Notes: generated by a model not told the origin, from the letters alone. Counted from the first letter of the stretch, positions 11,275-24,640 are shown. The stretch: 64,000 bases of DNA from Echiichthys vipera (GCA_963691815.1 OY829648.1:18689693-18753692), one strand, 5' to 3'. Program-made: numbers and translations.

Positions 11275-11575
11275 AAGCAGTCCACTGAATCCCAGTCGCT
11301 GCTTTGTGACACCCTTCCCCCTCAGTGTCAGATACTGAAGCACAGAGCAACACGCACACAAACAGAGACAATGAAGTTTCTAAATTTATAATCAGACAGT
11401 GCGCACCTTCGAGCAGGACTCTGTGGAGGTGTGTGTGTTTATCTGTGCTTTAAATGTAACCGCCATGAAACAACCATTGCTGCTGTGTCTCTCTCTCTCT
11501 TAGTTATCCAGTTAGTCAGTTAGCTGTGTCCAGACATATTTTCTTCTGACTGCTGTCCAAGGTGCTGATTCTGTG
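11275..11575 (+). repeat. Dispersed repeat family B, copy 1
   Basis: The string CCCAGTCGCTGCTTTGTGAC, the following CCCCCTCAGTGTCAGATACT and later GTGCTTTAAATGTAACCGCC match, in the same order and strand, 23545-23730. This is a diverged copy of an unnamed interspersed repeat. There is no coding capacity, and its boundaries are uncertain. Confidence 0.6.
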
Positions 11576-13709
11576 GCTATCCTGGGTGTTCCTGAACATT
11601 CAAAATAGTGGGCAAGGTGGGGACTAATGTCCTTAAATTTCCCATGACTAATCAGAGTAATTATGTGCCGTTACTGAGGCTGAATCCCATGCTGTTGTAT
11701 AATCTGGTTTCTGAGTCTTTCTAACATACCTTTGTGTTTGCTGAAGTCAGTTTTGGGAGTCAGTAAATAGTTCAGTTGTCTCACATTTTTAGTCAGTTCA
11801 GTTATTTTTCCGTGCCCATTCTGACACCAAGCAAAAAAGACACAGTGGTTGTCAATAGTGTCCATATTGAAATAAAGAGGCTTCTACTTTCATGCTGCTG
11901 TGGCAACCCTAATGTGGGTGTGTTATGAATAATTTAGTTACAATGAAAAGCAACAACCTCTGACTGACAACTGGCAGACAAATCTCTTCAATAGAATGCT
12001 CAGACTGACTATCTTGATAATATTATAATAAATATAGTTAATATAAGTGATCCAATTCAAGAAAAAAAATCACTAACTTACTGTTGATTATAGGGTCCAA
12101 ACTAATGATAGGATCAATCAAATAATTAAGTGCAAAGAGGTAGAAATACAACACTGGTGACAGAGAAGTATCAGAAATGAATAATTGAATATTTTAAAAT
12201 ATTATAGTGGCTGCGCTTTCCCACAAGCACAATCTCCTGTACCTGTACTATACTAACATGGCCATGTCTCAGGAGGCTAGAACTTTTAATGTTGGGAGTA
12301 ACAGGTTAGCGACATTCACCATTACTTATTACAATGTTTGTTATTGCTTATTATTATTGCCTATTATGCATGGTCTCAATGGTTTTGTCTCAATAGTCTC
12401 TTCAGATAGAACAGGAACTGGCATAAGGCTTTCTTTGAAACACATATTGTCAAGGGTGTGATCAGCTGACAGGAATGAGAAAACTGCAACTTCTTTTCAA
12501 ACACACTGAGGCATCAGGGCAATATGAGGCAACAAAGTCATTACAGGGCATGTAGATCCAGTTCTAGACCTGGGGAGAAGTCATTCCCATGATTCTCTCT
12601 TTGGCACACAGGTCGGCAGAGCAGCTGGGAAAATCTGACAGCTGGGAGTTTTCTCAGTCTCCAGCAGACCCCAGATGTCCTCCCCCTACCTTCTCTCCAG
12701 CTCTTACCCATGTCTCTTCTCATTCACCATCTCTATCTCTCTCCTCAGTGTGGAAAAAAATGGCAAATCTGCGTTCCAGTTGTGAAATGTTTGTTTTTCG
12801 CCAATTACTCACTCCCATTCGCCCCCTTATCCCAGGTGTCGCCAATCCTGTGTGAAGATGTCAGAATTATGCAAATTATATTAGCAAGGCTGGAGAGCTG
12901 GATAGTGGGGGATCTGTCATTTGTATTTGTCAATATTTTGAACTGTTTTGACTTCCATTTTGGATGCATGGTAACACACGATTCATTATTTTGAAGATGA
13001 TAAATTGATATTATTATCACAATACCAGAGGAAGACAAACACATCAATGGTGCTTTATTAAATCAACCTATCGTGGATATGGTACCAGAACTGATTGAAT
13101 CGTCACTAAATCAACTTGTAGTTTGCTTTTACCTACAACTAATGGAAGTCAACCATTCAAACTGGATAAGAGACAATGAATTAATTCCTAAATCACAATC
13201 TGGGGTGGGGGACCACAATGCATGTGATATTGCAATATTTTATAGTTCCTGTATTGTCCCACTTAACAGCTCATATTCACATTTACAGAAAATATGAACA
13301 GTATAAACCCGTAGACTGCAGAAGGCAGAAAACAAACACTGCAGTCACTAGTTTTTACAGACCTACCCAATCCATAAGTGTAGGCTATGTTTCGGCATTC
13401 AGTACGACATACATACAGTCTGAAAGTGTCAGATAACAATGGTTAACCTCCTAGGTTGATACAGTTTTATTTTACTTTCCAAATTTGGGATGATTTAAAG
13501 TTGTATCGCCACCACTATAATTTTAATAATGATAGAAGTAGAGACACACTGGTCATTGAATAAACATGAATGTACTCTGGTAAAACAACATGATTCAAAC
13601 AACAATTGGGCTATAATGCCTTCTCCTTTTCTAGAAATCTCCATATACATCATACGGCAACTCAGGTGACACAGCTGTTGTATTTAATTTTGTTGTTTAA
13701 CATTAACCC
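11576..13709. other. Unique AT-rich sequence
   Basis: More than 2 kb without a recognisable gene or repeat. A pyrimidine-rich stretch near 12655-12760 has splice-acceptor-like composition, but no conserved reading frame follows. Confidence 0.55.
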
Positions 13710-14398
13710 TAAAGCCCAGTTCAGACAAAAGATTTGCAACAAGACAAGTTGAAACTTGCAACTACTTGCAACTACTTGCAACGTGCATGTCTGGAACATT
13801 CTGCCAGTTCAGACCAGTGAGATGAGGCAAGGCAGTGTATGATCTCCATAGCAACGACTCTCTGTGCTTCTGTTCTTACTTCCGACTTTTCAGGCTTTTT
13901 TTCTGCTGGATATAATTTGTAGCATTATAAACTATAAATGAGGACAGAGATAGTGAGATACTTGCTACAGCTGCATTTCTAGTTGTGATAAAACGGCAAA
14001 AAATCTGTTTTATTCCCCTGATACACTGCTTTGTTCTGGATTACGGGGCTCGCTCTCCTTATTTATTATATTGCTCACTCGACCCTCTCTCTTTGTCTCA
14101 TTTTCTCCCTCACTCAGTCGTTGACCTTCTGTCCAAAAACATTTCAAAAAGCTGACAGTTTGTAAGTGACTTGACCAGCAGACTTTGCTAAGACTTGATT
14201 GGCTGTTGAAACAGGTGACATGTGTTACATTCTAAAACCAGCTGCTGGCGATTTGAGAAGGTGAATGGCAGGTGACAACACCAGCCTTTGAGCCTATACA
14301 AGACGGATCAGTTCACAGTCCTGCAACTCTCACCTGCTACGTCCTAGTAACAGTTTTGTTGCGTTGTGTTGCTTTGCGTTGCGCTGGTGTCTGGGCAT
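13710..14398 (+). mobile_element. Non-autonomous DNA transposon, family A copy 1
   Basis: The left end reads TAAAGCCCAGTTCAGAC. The right side decays to a TTGTGTTGC...GGTGTCTGGGC version of the inverted end near 14398. Internally, CCATAGCAACG and AATGAGGACAGAGATAGTGA, then TACTTGCTACAGCTGCATTT and TTTGCTAAGACTTGATTGGC, match the reverse complement of 17164-17718 almost base for base. No coding sequence is present. The superfamily is unresolved because no target duplication is clear. Confidence 0.75.
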
Positions 14399-16348
14399 GC
14401 AGGAAGCGAGAAAAAATCCAAAGTGAAGAGAATGACATCATATTAACCCTGTCACAAAACCCATTTCCAGTCTCCCTCTTAGCTCTTTTCTTCAAATGCT
14501 GTATGCATAATCAATTAAAAGGCTCAGGAATATTTTGTTTTTACTATTAAAAAGACGCTATATTAGGCAGTTGTGCTTCATCGCACTAGTTTCTCGTGAT
14601 GTTAGAGGAATTACTATTCTATTGAGCTTGTAAGTCTTTCTTAAACTTGTTTATAAACTGAAAACATGTGAAAAGATAGTAAGACTTGTAAAACTGAGTC
14701 ATATATTAATCATTTAAAATGACAAGCAGTAAGTAGTAACACACTCAGAAAAATGGCCTCTTGTCTGATGTCTCAGTAAATTCCAAATTAAAACAAAGAA
14801 TGGTGACATGTACAGTATGTAAAATCAAGATGGACATCTTTCTTTTTTAATTAATCTTTAAAATCAATATTTGTGTGGCTATTTGGGCAGAGCAGAACTG
14901 ACAACACTGACAAAGTATTACCAGATATTGTCAGCAAATCCCCCCAAAAATGTAAAACAACAACAAACAAAAAAAGAAAACATCCACAAATTCATCTAGA
15001 CTCCCAGGGCTCCTAGGACTCTAACATCCTATGTTATCTTGCCAGTCCAAGGTAACAGTAGTTTACTGAGTGGACTGCAGCACAAGTTATTTTGAAGACC
15101 AGGCCAGTAGTGTGACCTCCCCCCAAGAAATGGATCTTTAAGGAGGAGGGCTGGGGCAATAATACGGAAGAAGAGAGAGAGAACTGTGAGTGTGGCATGA
15201 TAGTTAATCATGCTGAAGCTATACACACCCTCAATCTGTCCATCCATCTGCCTCCCTCGCCCTCTCTTTGTCTCTCTCTCTTATTTTCTGTTTCTCTCCT
15301 CTCAGCTCATCTTTCATTCTCACACACTATACTCTCCTTTTCACCCTTTGTTGATCTCTCAACTCTAACCTGCTACAGAAAGGTGTGCTATTTGTCTGCA
15401 CTTCTTCAGGCTGTCCCACACCTCCACTTCATACACACACAAACACCATACCCATACACCAACACAGCATCCGTCATCCACCTTTCCACCATTTTTACTA
15501 TGTAAACATTTCACACTTATGGTATATTTTAACATAATTTAAATCCCATCTCCTGCTGGCATTCTCTAATTTATTGTGCAACCCTGTTTACATTTGACCT
15601 CATCCCAAAAACTCTACCAATACCCACTATAAACCTCCAGTGAGAATTCACCAATCAATCTCTTCTCTCCAGCTCTATCTTCCCAGTGATTTCTGGATGT
15701 CCACAGCGGGAGGTTGTCAGGGCCAATGGGGTGTGGTGGTGATGGTAGTGAGTCTTGCCTTGCCACAATACTGAGATAGAGATGAAGTGGTACCTAAAGA
15801 GACAGACTCCTCAATCTGACTGCTGTCAATAATACGCCGATCGATCGGCAAAAGGTGTGTGGATAATAAGACTGTGGTTTCAGATGGCACGTGTAGCTAC
15901 ATATCAACAAGCACTTATGACCATCTGCTAGAAAGTTAGGTTTTTTGGTGGTAAAAAATAATACCTTACCTGATACCTAGTACCAGCTAACTACTAGTTC
16001 TCACATTACTAGTACATCTGATCAACCCCGCTCATTTGCCCTGTAGTAGATATAACAGTCTAACTCTATGCATTCTCTGCCAGATTTCATTCACTGGTCC
16101 TCATCTTTAGCGGCCCTTTCTTTGTTTTCTGCCTGTGTGCATGCCGTCTGTCCTCACTATGTCTGCTTACAGTACTTTTTACTATGGAGATGTGTTGGCC
16201 AGTGTTGAAGCGATATATTGAGTACTAGACATACCCATTTCCCAGGGGATTATGTTGAAGACAGCACAGATTAGGACAAGATATTTTTTCGGAAATCCTA
16301 TCCTATCCAATTTAGGTGGGGTTTTAGGGTTGATCACACCTTCTTGGG
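14399..16348. other. Unique sequence
   Basis: A pyrimidine-rich tract rich in TCTC lies at about 15240-15350. Nothing else is recognised. A short perfect palindrome CCGATCGATCGG occurs near 15838-15849. Confidence 0.55.
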
Positions 16349-16349
16349 T

Positions 16350-16441
<92 letters not shown>
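16349..16441. repeat. (TG)n microsatellite
   Basis: About 46 uninterrupted TG units. Confidence 0.99.
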
Positions 16442-16442
<1 letters not shown>

Positions 16443-16874
16443 ATACAGACTATTTACACCACGATTCAGAGGCATTAGGAACAATACCAGCCACTCCCTT
16501 GCAAAGCTGTTTCCAATAGCAACCAAACCTGCATGCTTGATACTGTTGGAGGGTATCATATTGGTATTATTTATATCACTGTACTTTTATTGGACCCACA
16601 TGGGCATTTGCAGGGTATCATGATATTTCTAATTTCCTTGTTGTATAATATAGGTTGCATTTAAGCTAGGGGCTCACATTCAGTGCCTTACAGTAAGTGA
16701 GTAGTTACAGTACTGCATCTGGCAACCTGAGAGAATGGTGGAGATCAAACCTGTGATCTTTACAGTACAGCTCCTTTTTTAAATCTGTGTGATATCTCAC
16801 AGTTTTGTTACAAATTCATGTTGTGTTTACATGTGCATACATTGTTATTTAAATTATGATGTAAGTGATATAAT
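16442..16874. other. Unique sequence
   Basis: No gene or known repeat is recognised between the microsatellite and the SINE. Confidence 0.55.
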
Positions 16875-17095
16875 ACTGGGCGGCATGATGGTGTGGTGGT
16901 TAGCACTGTCGCCTCACAGAAAGAGGGTTTGCATGTTCTCTCCATGTCTGCGTGGGTTATCCCCAGGTTCTCTGGCTTCCTCCCAAAGACATGCAGGTGT
17001 TAGGTTAATTGATGACTCCAGGGTGTACCCCGCCTCACCCCACGACCCCGACAGGGACAAGCGGTTGAAGATGGGTGGATGGATGGATAATATAA
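16875..17095 (+). mobile_element. tRNA-like SINE, copy 1 (internally deleted)
   Basis: The head GGCGGCATGATGGTGTGGTG, then GTTAGCACTGTCGCCTCACA, resembles the 5' half of a tRNA with an A-box. The region expected to carry the B-box and the start of the body is deleted after AGAAAGAGGG. The body GCATGTTCTCTCCATGTCTG, then CTTCCTCCCAAAGACATGCA and TTAGGTTAATTGATGACTC is shared with the copies at 36785 and 46052. The 3' end GGGACAAGCGGTTGAAGATG runs into (GGAT)n, a usual SINE tail. The target duplication is unclear. Confidence 0.8.
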
Positions 17096-17163
17096 TTCTG
17101 TGAACAAAGCAAGGTCCATGCAATCACCATACCTATCATTTCACTGTTAAACTTCTTAAGCTG

Positions 17164-17346
17164 TAAAGTCCAGTCCAGGCCAAGGATTTACAATGCAACT
17201 GTTTTCGACTTCGCAGGTGAAAGTTGCAGTAAATTGCTGATGTTGTCGCAAGCGATTCAACTTGTCAATTCGCCAGCGGCTGGTTTTAGAACGCAACACA
17301 CGTCACATGTTTCAACAGCCAATCAAGTCTTAGCAAAGTCCGCTGG

Positions 17347-17422
<76 letters not shown>

Positions 17423-17718
17423 GTGCGTGCGTGCGTGTGTGCGTGCGTGCGTGCGTGCGTGAGAGTGAGCCAAAGCAGGGAATCAGGGAAATAGAACGGT
17501 ATTTTCGTCATTTCATCACAAGTAGAAATGCAGCTGTAGCAAGTATCTCACTATCTCTGTCCTCATTTATATTTTATAATTCTACAAATTATATCTAGCT
17601 ACGAAAAAAAGCCTGAAAAGGTGGAGGTCAGTACCAAAGTACAGAGAGACGTTGCTATGGAGATGATACAGGTTGCAGACCTGTTGTGTTGCGAATCTTT
17701 GGTCTGAACTGGGCTTTA
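17164..17718 (-). mobile_element. Non-autonomous DNA transposon, family A copy 2
   Basis: The left end reads TAAAGTCCAGTCCAGGCCAA, followed by GGATTTACAATGCAAC. The right end, on the opposite strand, reads TAAAGCCCAGTTCAGACCAA, followed by AGATTCGCAACACAAC. These are clear terminal inverted repeats of about 36 bp. The interior is the reverse complement of copy 1 (13710-14398), but a long TG array sits where copy 1 has a CTCACTC/CTCTCTC-rich segment. No transposase is encoded. The flanks suggest TA, but the target duplication is not decisive. Confidence 0.8.
17349..17462. repeat. (TG)n/(TGCG)n microsatellite inside family A copy 2
   Basis: Long TG array with CGTG interruptions that increase towards 17462. 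It is absent from family A copy 1, so it expanded after insertion. Confidence 0.97.
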
Positions 17719-18490
17719 TAATAATAAAGTCTTATTAGACATATATACACATCCATTTCATATATTTAGGTATGACCAAGCTGTGTGTCATATGATTAGT
17801 GGTTGTAGTCATTGGTCTCGTGTACATTTAAATGTTTGCCATATATCACCTGTAAACTGCTCAAATCACTCTGTTGTCATATTGCAATATTGTGTGCATG
17901 CATACAAACATAGCCAGTGACAAAAGTCATGGTTTTAGTTAAATAAACAAAACAACCTTACATTGCAGCTTAAAACAAGGACTCATTCATTTAATGGTTC
18001 ATTATTTAAAATAGTAATTAATTTGGCTGATTTTTTTTATAATGACTGTGACTTTGCTTGCCTCTTTAATTAGATTGAAACAGATGTTATTTTAAGGTAG
18101 AAGGGCGATAGAACAGTGAGACATTCCAATTTATACTTTCACAGTGTGACCCTTCTCCCCTTTTTATATCTAGCACTTTTAGTGGAGGAAGAAAAATCCT
18201 GAAAGAAAGAGATTGGAGATTTTTTTTCTCCTTCTCTGAAGCAACTACAATGGCCCCCCTGCCTTGTTCTTAACCTGACTGTGTCCTGAAACCCAATGAA
18301 TAACTCCTCAATATTTTCAGTCCAAGCCACTGTGAGTACAAAAAAAATGAAGAAAAAAAATAAACCCACTTTTTTCATCTCACTGGAAAAATAATATTTG
18401 TGGCCCTCCACTTTACTCTAAATGTAGCCATATCTTTCATTTCTGGGAAAACTGGCTTTTCTGAAGCTATGTGGTGTCCCTGCTTGCCCT
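17719..18490. other. Unique AT-rich sequence
   Basis: No gene is recognised. An 8-base T run lies near 18032 and T and A runs lie near 18220-18360. Confidence 0.55.
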
Positions 18491-18491
18491 C

Positions 18492-19060
18492 GTAAGGCCA
18501 CATTCACACTGCAGGTCTTAATGCACAATTATGATTTATTGCTCAAACCCAATTCTTTGTTTGGCTGTTCACATTACATCTTTAAATGTGGCCTGTCTAT
18601 GGATTGCTGTGTGAACAGCTCACGCTCCTGAAGTGACCTGCATGTACAGTTGATCATTGATGACATCACGCCACAACGGTGTTTACGGAAGCGAACATGG
18701 CAACGGCAACCGGTATTGTAGGACTTTATGGCTTAATGCTAAAAGCCGTGTCACCCAAATTACTAATGAGGTCTAAAACTTCACTATCCATCCACTGGCC
18801 GCCTGCTTCACTGCTGTCCTCCATGTTATTTGTTTTTCAAAACAGTGCAGCGCGGTTCAGAATGACATCAAAATCATTAAATGCAACCTGGCTGTTCAGA
18901 TTGCGGTCGCCTTTTAAAAAAGTCAGATACGTAATAAATTCAGGATTACATTTAGAAGTGGCCGAATTTTGATTTGAAAATGTCAGATTCAATGCGACTT
19001 GTGCTGCTCACACTGTCAAAAGCAAATCCGATATGGGTCACATATAAGCGAAAGAAAACT
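18492..19060. mobile_element. Possible non-autonomous DNA transposon
   Basis: The region begins AAGGCCACATTCACACTGCA, followed by GGTCTTAATGC, and ends with words such as GCTGCTCACACTGTC and GGGTCACATATAAGC. These resemble the ends of teleost elements built on (C)TCACACTG and (A)TCCGAT words. A 97-residue open frame at 18679-18972 has no recognisable motif. No target duplication or exact inverted ends were found, so the call rests on resemblance. Confidence 0.35.
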
Positions 19061-21630
19061 AATTCAGGTCACTTGTAACCACATCACATCCAGGACATGA
19101 TGCACATTAAAACACATAAAATGCATCTGCTGTGAGAATTTTAATTCTTTTGACCCTTTGTAATACGTATATGACTATATTCTGCATATACAGTATATAT
19201 GAGCCCAAAAGCACATTCCTGTGATGTTCTTCATGGTAAATATACTGTGTATGTGTGAGGGCAACTTTGATTGAAAGTCACATACTTATGAGTCAAACTG
19301 ATTTACAATAGGTTTGGGCGATATGTTAAAATATTCTAACCGGCTGCTGTCAGCCCAGCAACTGGAGATTTTTCGCCCATTTGTGTATGTGGCGGCGTTG
19401 CCCTCCTGCCCAACCCCAATATCTCATCGAGACCCCCAAGTTTTCTTATTTTATGCTTGAGGTCTATTTTTGCGGTGGTTATTGAAGTAAACCCTGCATA
19501 GACAGCAATCTATCCAACCGATATCAAACTGTATATGTTTTAAATGTAACCATTTCTACACTGATTGATCAGCTTACAGTCTGTGTTAGACACAGCTGTG
19601 TCACTGTGGGCGGATTCACTTCGCAGGTTATGGTGGGCTGGGAAATAAAATCAATGAAACATTCAATAAACACTCTGGATTTCTTCACATGGATTTGACA
19701 TGAAAACTATTTTGCTTCAGGAGGCTAAATATCTGTTGGTGTTCGTGTTCAGGTGCATATGTATCTTAACAGCCAAGAAGAGCAGAGAAAAAGTAACAGT
19801 ATTTTTGATTTCCATTCCTTAGTAGAGACAGAATTTATAATAATGATAAAAAAAAGCCCCCATAAGGTTTCCATGTGAATCAAAATGTGTATTATGATAA
19901 TTTAATTTCTAACTCAGCAGGCTTTATCAAGTTGCACCTAGTCACCCAGAGAAGGAACAAATAAAGCAGTCAAGATGACACAGCAAGGAACTTAAATATA
20001 AATAACTGCAAAGATATGGATATAAAAGTATGGATTGGGAGTGAGAGGTAACAGTTGAGATATTATGGACCCCAGACAAATAAAAGGTAAAGGTACTGAA
20101 GGGAAAATTAAGAAATGATGCATTCATAGCTGTAACACACACAATTGATACCCCCCACAATGTGGAAAGACAAATTTGGTGTGCAGGAGAACAACAGTGG
20201 AGAGGTGTCAGAGCTGCTCTGAGTGTGTGTGAGTGTAGGATGAACACACACAGGTAGACATACAAATTAGTCGAGTGGTGGTGTGTGTCTGGGTTGTGAA
20301 AGAGAACAATAAAATGGACAAACTTTAAGTGTGTGAGGGAGGTGTGGATTTCCCACAGATGGATGACTAAAAGGAAGGAACAGAGAAAGGTGGTAGATGG
20401 GAGGCGGGAGAGAAGTGAAATGCAAGAGCAGGCATGAATGGATGGCTGGATAAAGGAAGGAAAATAGACAGATGTCCAGTTGGCTAAGAAAGTGTTTTTT
20501 CAAAGGACGGGGAGGAGATTTCTTGAATGACGCTAACAGCAAATATGCAAACAAGATCAAATCATCTCAGTGTCACAAAATTAAGCCCAAAACATTCCTA
20601 AATGCCATTAGCTGTGCTGCAGCTGCACTAATCAAGATTTTGTGTGAAATGATCCAGCAGAAGAAATCATAAAGTATAGCTGACGTAGGCAAGGACGCAC
20701 ATTAAATCCACTAAATGTTAAAATGATTCCCCATTGATAAGTCCAAGTTCTAAAAGTGAATTTTAGGTGTCTGCTATGTACACTTCTCTTAGCCATCACT
20801 TACCTTATACAGCAGACACTCAGACACTAGTACAAGATGCTATACTAACATTTCGATAAGAGTCATTATCACCACTGCAATGCCAGTACATAAGGTCTAT
20901 ACAAATGTGATCCTATGAAACATATGGCATGCAAACATTATATTTTAGGAGGTATGGAATCATAAGAGAAAAAAAAGGTGAAAGTCAACATTTTTTCCCA
21001 CAAAAGTGCGAGAGGGAAATAAAAGTATTGTAACTTAAGTCCTTGAAATAACTGAACTGAACTGAAAGCCACTATCTCCATTGCATGCTCTTCATTTTTA
21101 ACACTATTTAAATGCACAAATAACCATGTAAATATTCCTCAAATGCACATCTTATCATATCAATCATTATAAAGAGCATTGTCTCAAATCTAGTCAATTA
21201 TAGTCTGGGAGTCCTTGATGAAAGATAACTTTGACGGGGTTGAGCAGCTTGTATTTTTTTTTATTCAATGTATTTTCCAATCAACGCTTTATTAAGCTGC
21301 CAGATTGTTACACAGCTTTCGTTTCAGCAACATTCACATAATATAGTAAACTAGCCAAGTTAGCCCTTCAAAAAAATGTTTGCTAACTACACTAATGGTG
21401 GATTGGAAATGTGAAACGACACTTTTTGCTGACACTAGATATCACACATAAGCCAGATACAGTAGCCTACTATATAGTTAAATCGCTGTGAGCTGTAAAT
21501 TTACCACTTTGAAGCAGAAGGCTTTGTTTTCTTGGAGCCTCACCGGGCAGCTGCCTCGGTTTCCAAAATGTCCATAGAAGTACATTGCACCCTGACTGAC
21601 AGAGAAAGAACACAGACACACAGAGGTCAA

Positions 21631-21631
<1 letters not shown>
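19061..21631. other. Unique sequence
   Basis: About 2.5 kb without a recognisable gene. TAGGTTTGGGCGATATGTTA at about 19310-19329 resembles the end of a hAT element (AGG..TGGGCGATA), but no partner end was found. The purine-rich tract 20330-20470 contains GGAAGG and GATGGATGG words on the plus strand. Confidence 0.5.
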
Positions 21632-21724
<93 letters not shown>

Positions 21725-21765
21725 ACACATACACACACACGCACACACACACACACACACACACA
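21632..21765. repeat. (CA)n microsatellite
   Basis: About 66 CA units with a few CATA/CGCA interruptions near the right end. Confidence 0.99.
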
Positions 21766-23540
21766 GTTAGCCTATTATTTGCATAACAACCAGAGGTAGC
21801 TTAGGTAGCAGTGCAAACATAGGCTGTTGTAAGCATTTGAACAAATGCAAACAAATATCCTGGATTGGTAGCTCACACTATGATGTAAATGAAAACTGGC
21901 AAATAAATACAGGGACAAGAGTGTCTTGCATTGAGTTTGTGATCGTACACAGGTTAAAATAAATGTGTTACCACGGACTTCTCTGTCATTGCATGTTGTC
22001 TGAATATTAGATTATGTCAAATACACATACTGGCTGTTTAGGTAAAGTCCTAACTGACTATTTACAGTCTTAAGGAAGTGAGGAGCTTTTCAGCGGGCGC
22101 CTTGTCTACTGTGATATCTGTCAACTTGCTGAAGGGCCGCTATAAGGCGTCCCCTGGGATCCCTCAGGAGGAGAAAGCCAAATTCTCCCTGTCAGGCTAG
22201 TATAAATATTTCCTTTGTGTTTATTGTCCATTATGCATGGGCTGTGTCATGTGTTTTTTGCTCATTTTTTGTCTGGTAAAGGCGATGCTGTGTAGTTACT
22301 CCACCTGTCTTGTCTGGTTGTGCTCCACTGATCAGATTAAAAGGTTTGCATATAGCCGAGTTCATTCTTGTTCCCTTTTTTTTATTCAGGAGGCTGTAAG
22401 GTATCTCTGCAAAATGTTTTTTTTGTCCGTTTTTCTGTTTACTTGTAGTATTAAAATGTGACAGGAAGTATCGAAAGATATAGACCACTGAGCCCATCAT
22501 TGGGATTTAAATGTTGCACAGATTTATTTTGAAAGTGCAACAGAAGACAGACAGCTACTAGTACTGTACAATTACAAACACACTTATTTTAATAGTTTAT
22601 GGAACACCCTCATTTCTGGTGAAAGAATGTCACGATTCATAATACAGACATCCTGTTATTTGTAATGGTGGATCTAGGCCTATAGCAGGTTTACCAAATA
22701 ATTTGATTAGTTTGGACAACTTGCGCCACCCCAGTCCGAGTGAAGAGAGGTGCGAGAGCACACAGGGAGCAAGATACCTGAGTTTATTGACATACATTTT
22801 GAATTAAAAAAAAATTATGTACTATTATTATAAAATTATATACTCTATATACAGAGTATATCATTTTAACAGATCGAACTGTGATGATGTGCTTATATAT
22901 ATAAAAGCCAAATATATATATATATATATACACACAGTCTATAAATACAGTATCTTGCCTCTATCCTCATTATCATGGCTTTGACAAAGCATCTCATCTC
23001 ATATCTCATCTTATCTAATATCTAATTTATTTTTTCTTTTCCCCTTGGCTCTATTTCTCTCTTAATTAGAATTTAAGATCTTTTGACTCTCCCTGGTCTC
23101 TAAATGAAGAATCGTTCAGATGTTTGTACAAATCAACCTGATCAACCAGTCTTCCCTCAAAGCCATCCATGTTGACATGAAAAGGGCAGCGCGCACATAG
23201 ATACAAAAATTCAGAGGTGTATGACCAAGCGCTGCACCACCTTTTAGAGCCTTGGTGCAGGACGCATAAGATGTGATTACATAATTTCTCACATGCAAGC
23301 CCCTGTGCTGGGGACTTTCTATAGACCATAAACCTGGCTTACTTTCCTCCTTGCTACAAACACTACAGTATAGAGCACAATACTCCTTGCATTTACACTA
23401 AACACAGGCATTGGCATACATCCTGAGATGTGGCATGGTCCTATATAGACACAATTCCCAAGATTCTGGGCAGGTCAGACAGACTGTGATTGAACATCAT
23501 CATTTATATGATGATGATAATAATATTATTCTATTACTGT
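21766..23540. other. Unique sequence
   Basis: No gene is recognised. The perfect 9-bp stem ATATACTCT/AGAGTATAT lies at 22838-22861 with a 6-base loop, and a (TA)n run lies at about 22893-22931. The GC-richer patch 22090-22200 stands out slightly, without a recognisable frame. Confidence 0.55.
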
Positions 23541-23544
23541 ATAC

Positions 23545-23890
23545 TCTGATTCCCAACTGTCGCTTTGTGACCTCATCTCTCCCCCTCAACGTTAGATACT
23601 AAAGTATAGAGCACAGGTGTGTCTGTTACCAACACTCAGAGACAGAGTGTACTGTAAGTTCCCCGTGAGTGCTTTAAACGTAACCACCATTAAGCAATCA
23701 AAAAATACGGTTTTATTCTTCTGATTCACTGCTTTTTGCCTCACTGAACGGTGCTCATTCTCTTCACACAGTCTGCTGCTCGCTCGATCAACGCTTCGCT
23801 CTGTCTCTCTCTCTTTGGCCATTGAGCCAGAGAGGGGAGGAGAGCCTGACTTTGACTGCTGTGTGTTTACTGTAAGTAAGAGATACTTGT
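23545..23890 (+). repeat. Dispersed repeat family B, copy 2
   Basis: Matches 11275-11575 through ACTGTCGCTTTGTGACCTCA, CCCCCTCAACGTTAGATACT and GTGCTTTAAACGTAACCACC. Downstream, GGTTTTATTCTTCTGATTCA and CTGCTTTTTGCC also resemble the centre of family A copy 1 (about 14005-14040). This suggests families A and B share a module or a common ancestor. Confidence 0.6.
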
Positions 23891-24577
23891 TGCATATTAT
23901 ACCTTTAATCATATACAGTGCAATCTAAATTACTGCAGCTGTCTCTGCTGTGTAATGTTTCAGGTGTGTTCCTATTTAATTTCCTGTTGGATGATGGCCT
24001 GTGATTACACAGAAATATGATACTGGGGTCTACTCTAATCTAATAAAATTCTAACAATCAAATCATAACTATAACGGTCACAGTTTGTGTCATAATATTC
24101 TCTATTGTGGGATTTATAATGTGTAGCTGCATGGTATGAATGCTTTTGTTTGGGATTTTTCTGCCTTATGAATTTTGATGATTTGGTCAGAGTATGCACA
24201 GCACCATGCAGGCAAGGCACTGATATGATGACCTGCATGAGTAAATAAATATGATTGGCTGCAAAGAGTGTTGCTCAGGTTCTGAGTACACATGATATGA
24301 CCTGGCATTTGTACCCTGCCAGTGCCACCTGGCCTGGCTACCTGCTGCCCTCTAAGCTACAATTTGCTGGAAACAAGGTGGATTGGGTAGAGGCAGATGC
24401 AATTACTATTATTGTGAAATTATTAGGTTGTCAGCCGTGTTGAAAGAAAGGCTGTCAGCTGGACCTGTAGACTTGATGGCAGGAGGTGCAGTGCATCACA
24501 GTATTACATCATTCTCTAACAGTAGTACTGAGTGAGCTGGAAGGAGAGTCTTCTCAGTGTATGTCTGTGTAAGTACG

Positions 24578-24580
<3 letters not shown>
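23891..24580. other. Unique sequence
   Basis: No gene or repeat family is recognised. Confidence 0.55.
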
Positions 24581-24640
<60 letters not shown>

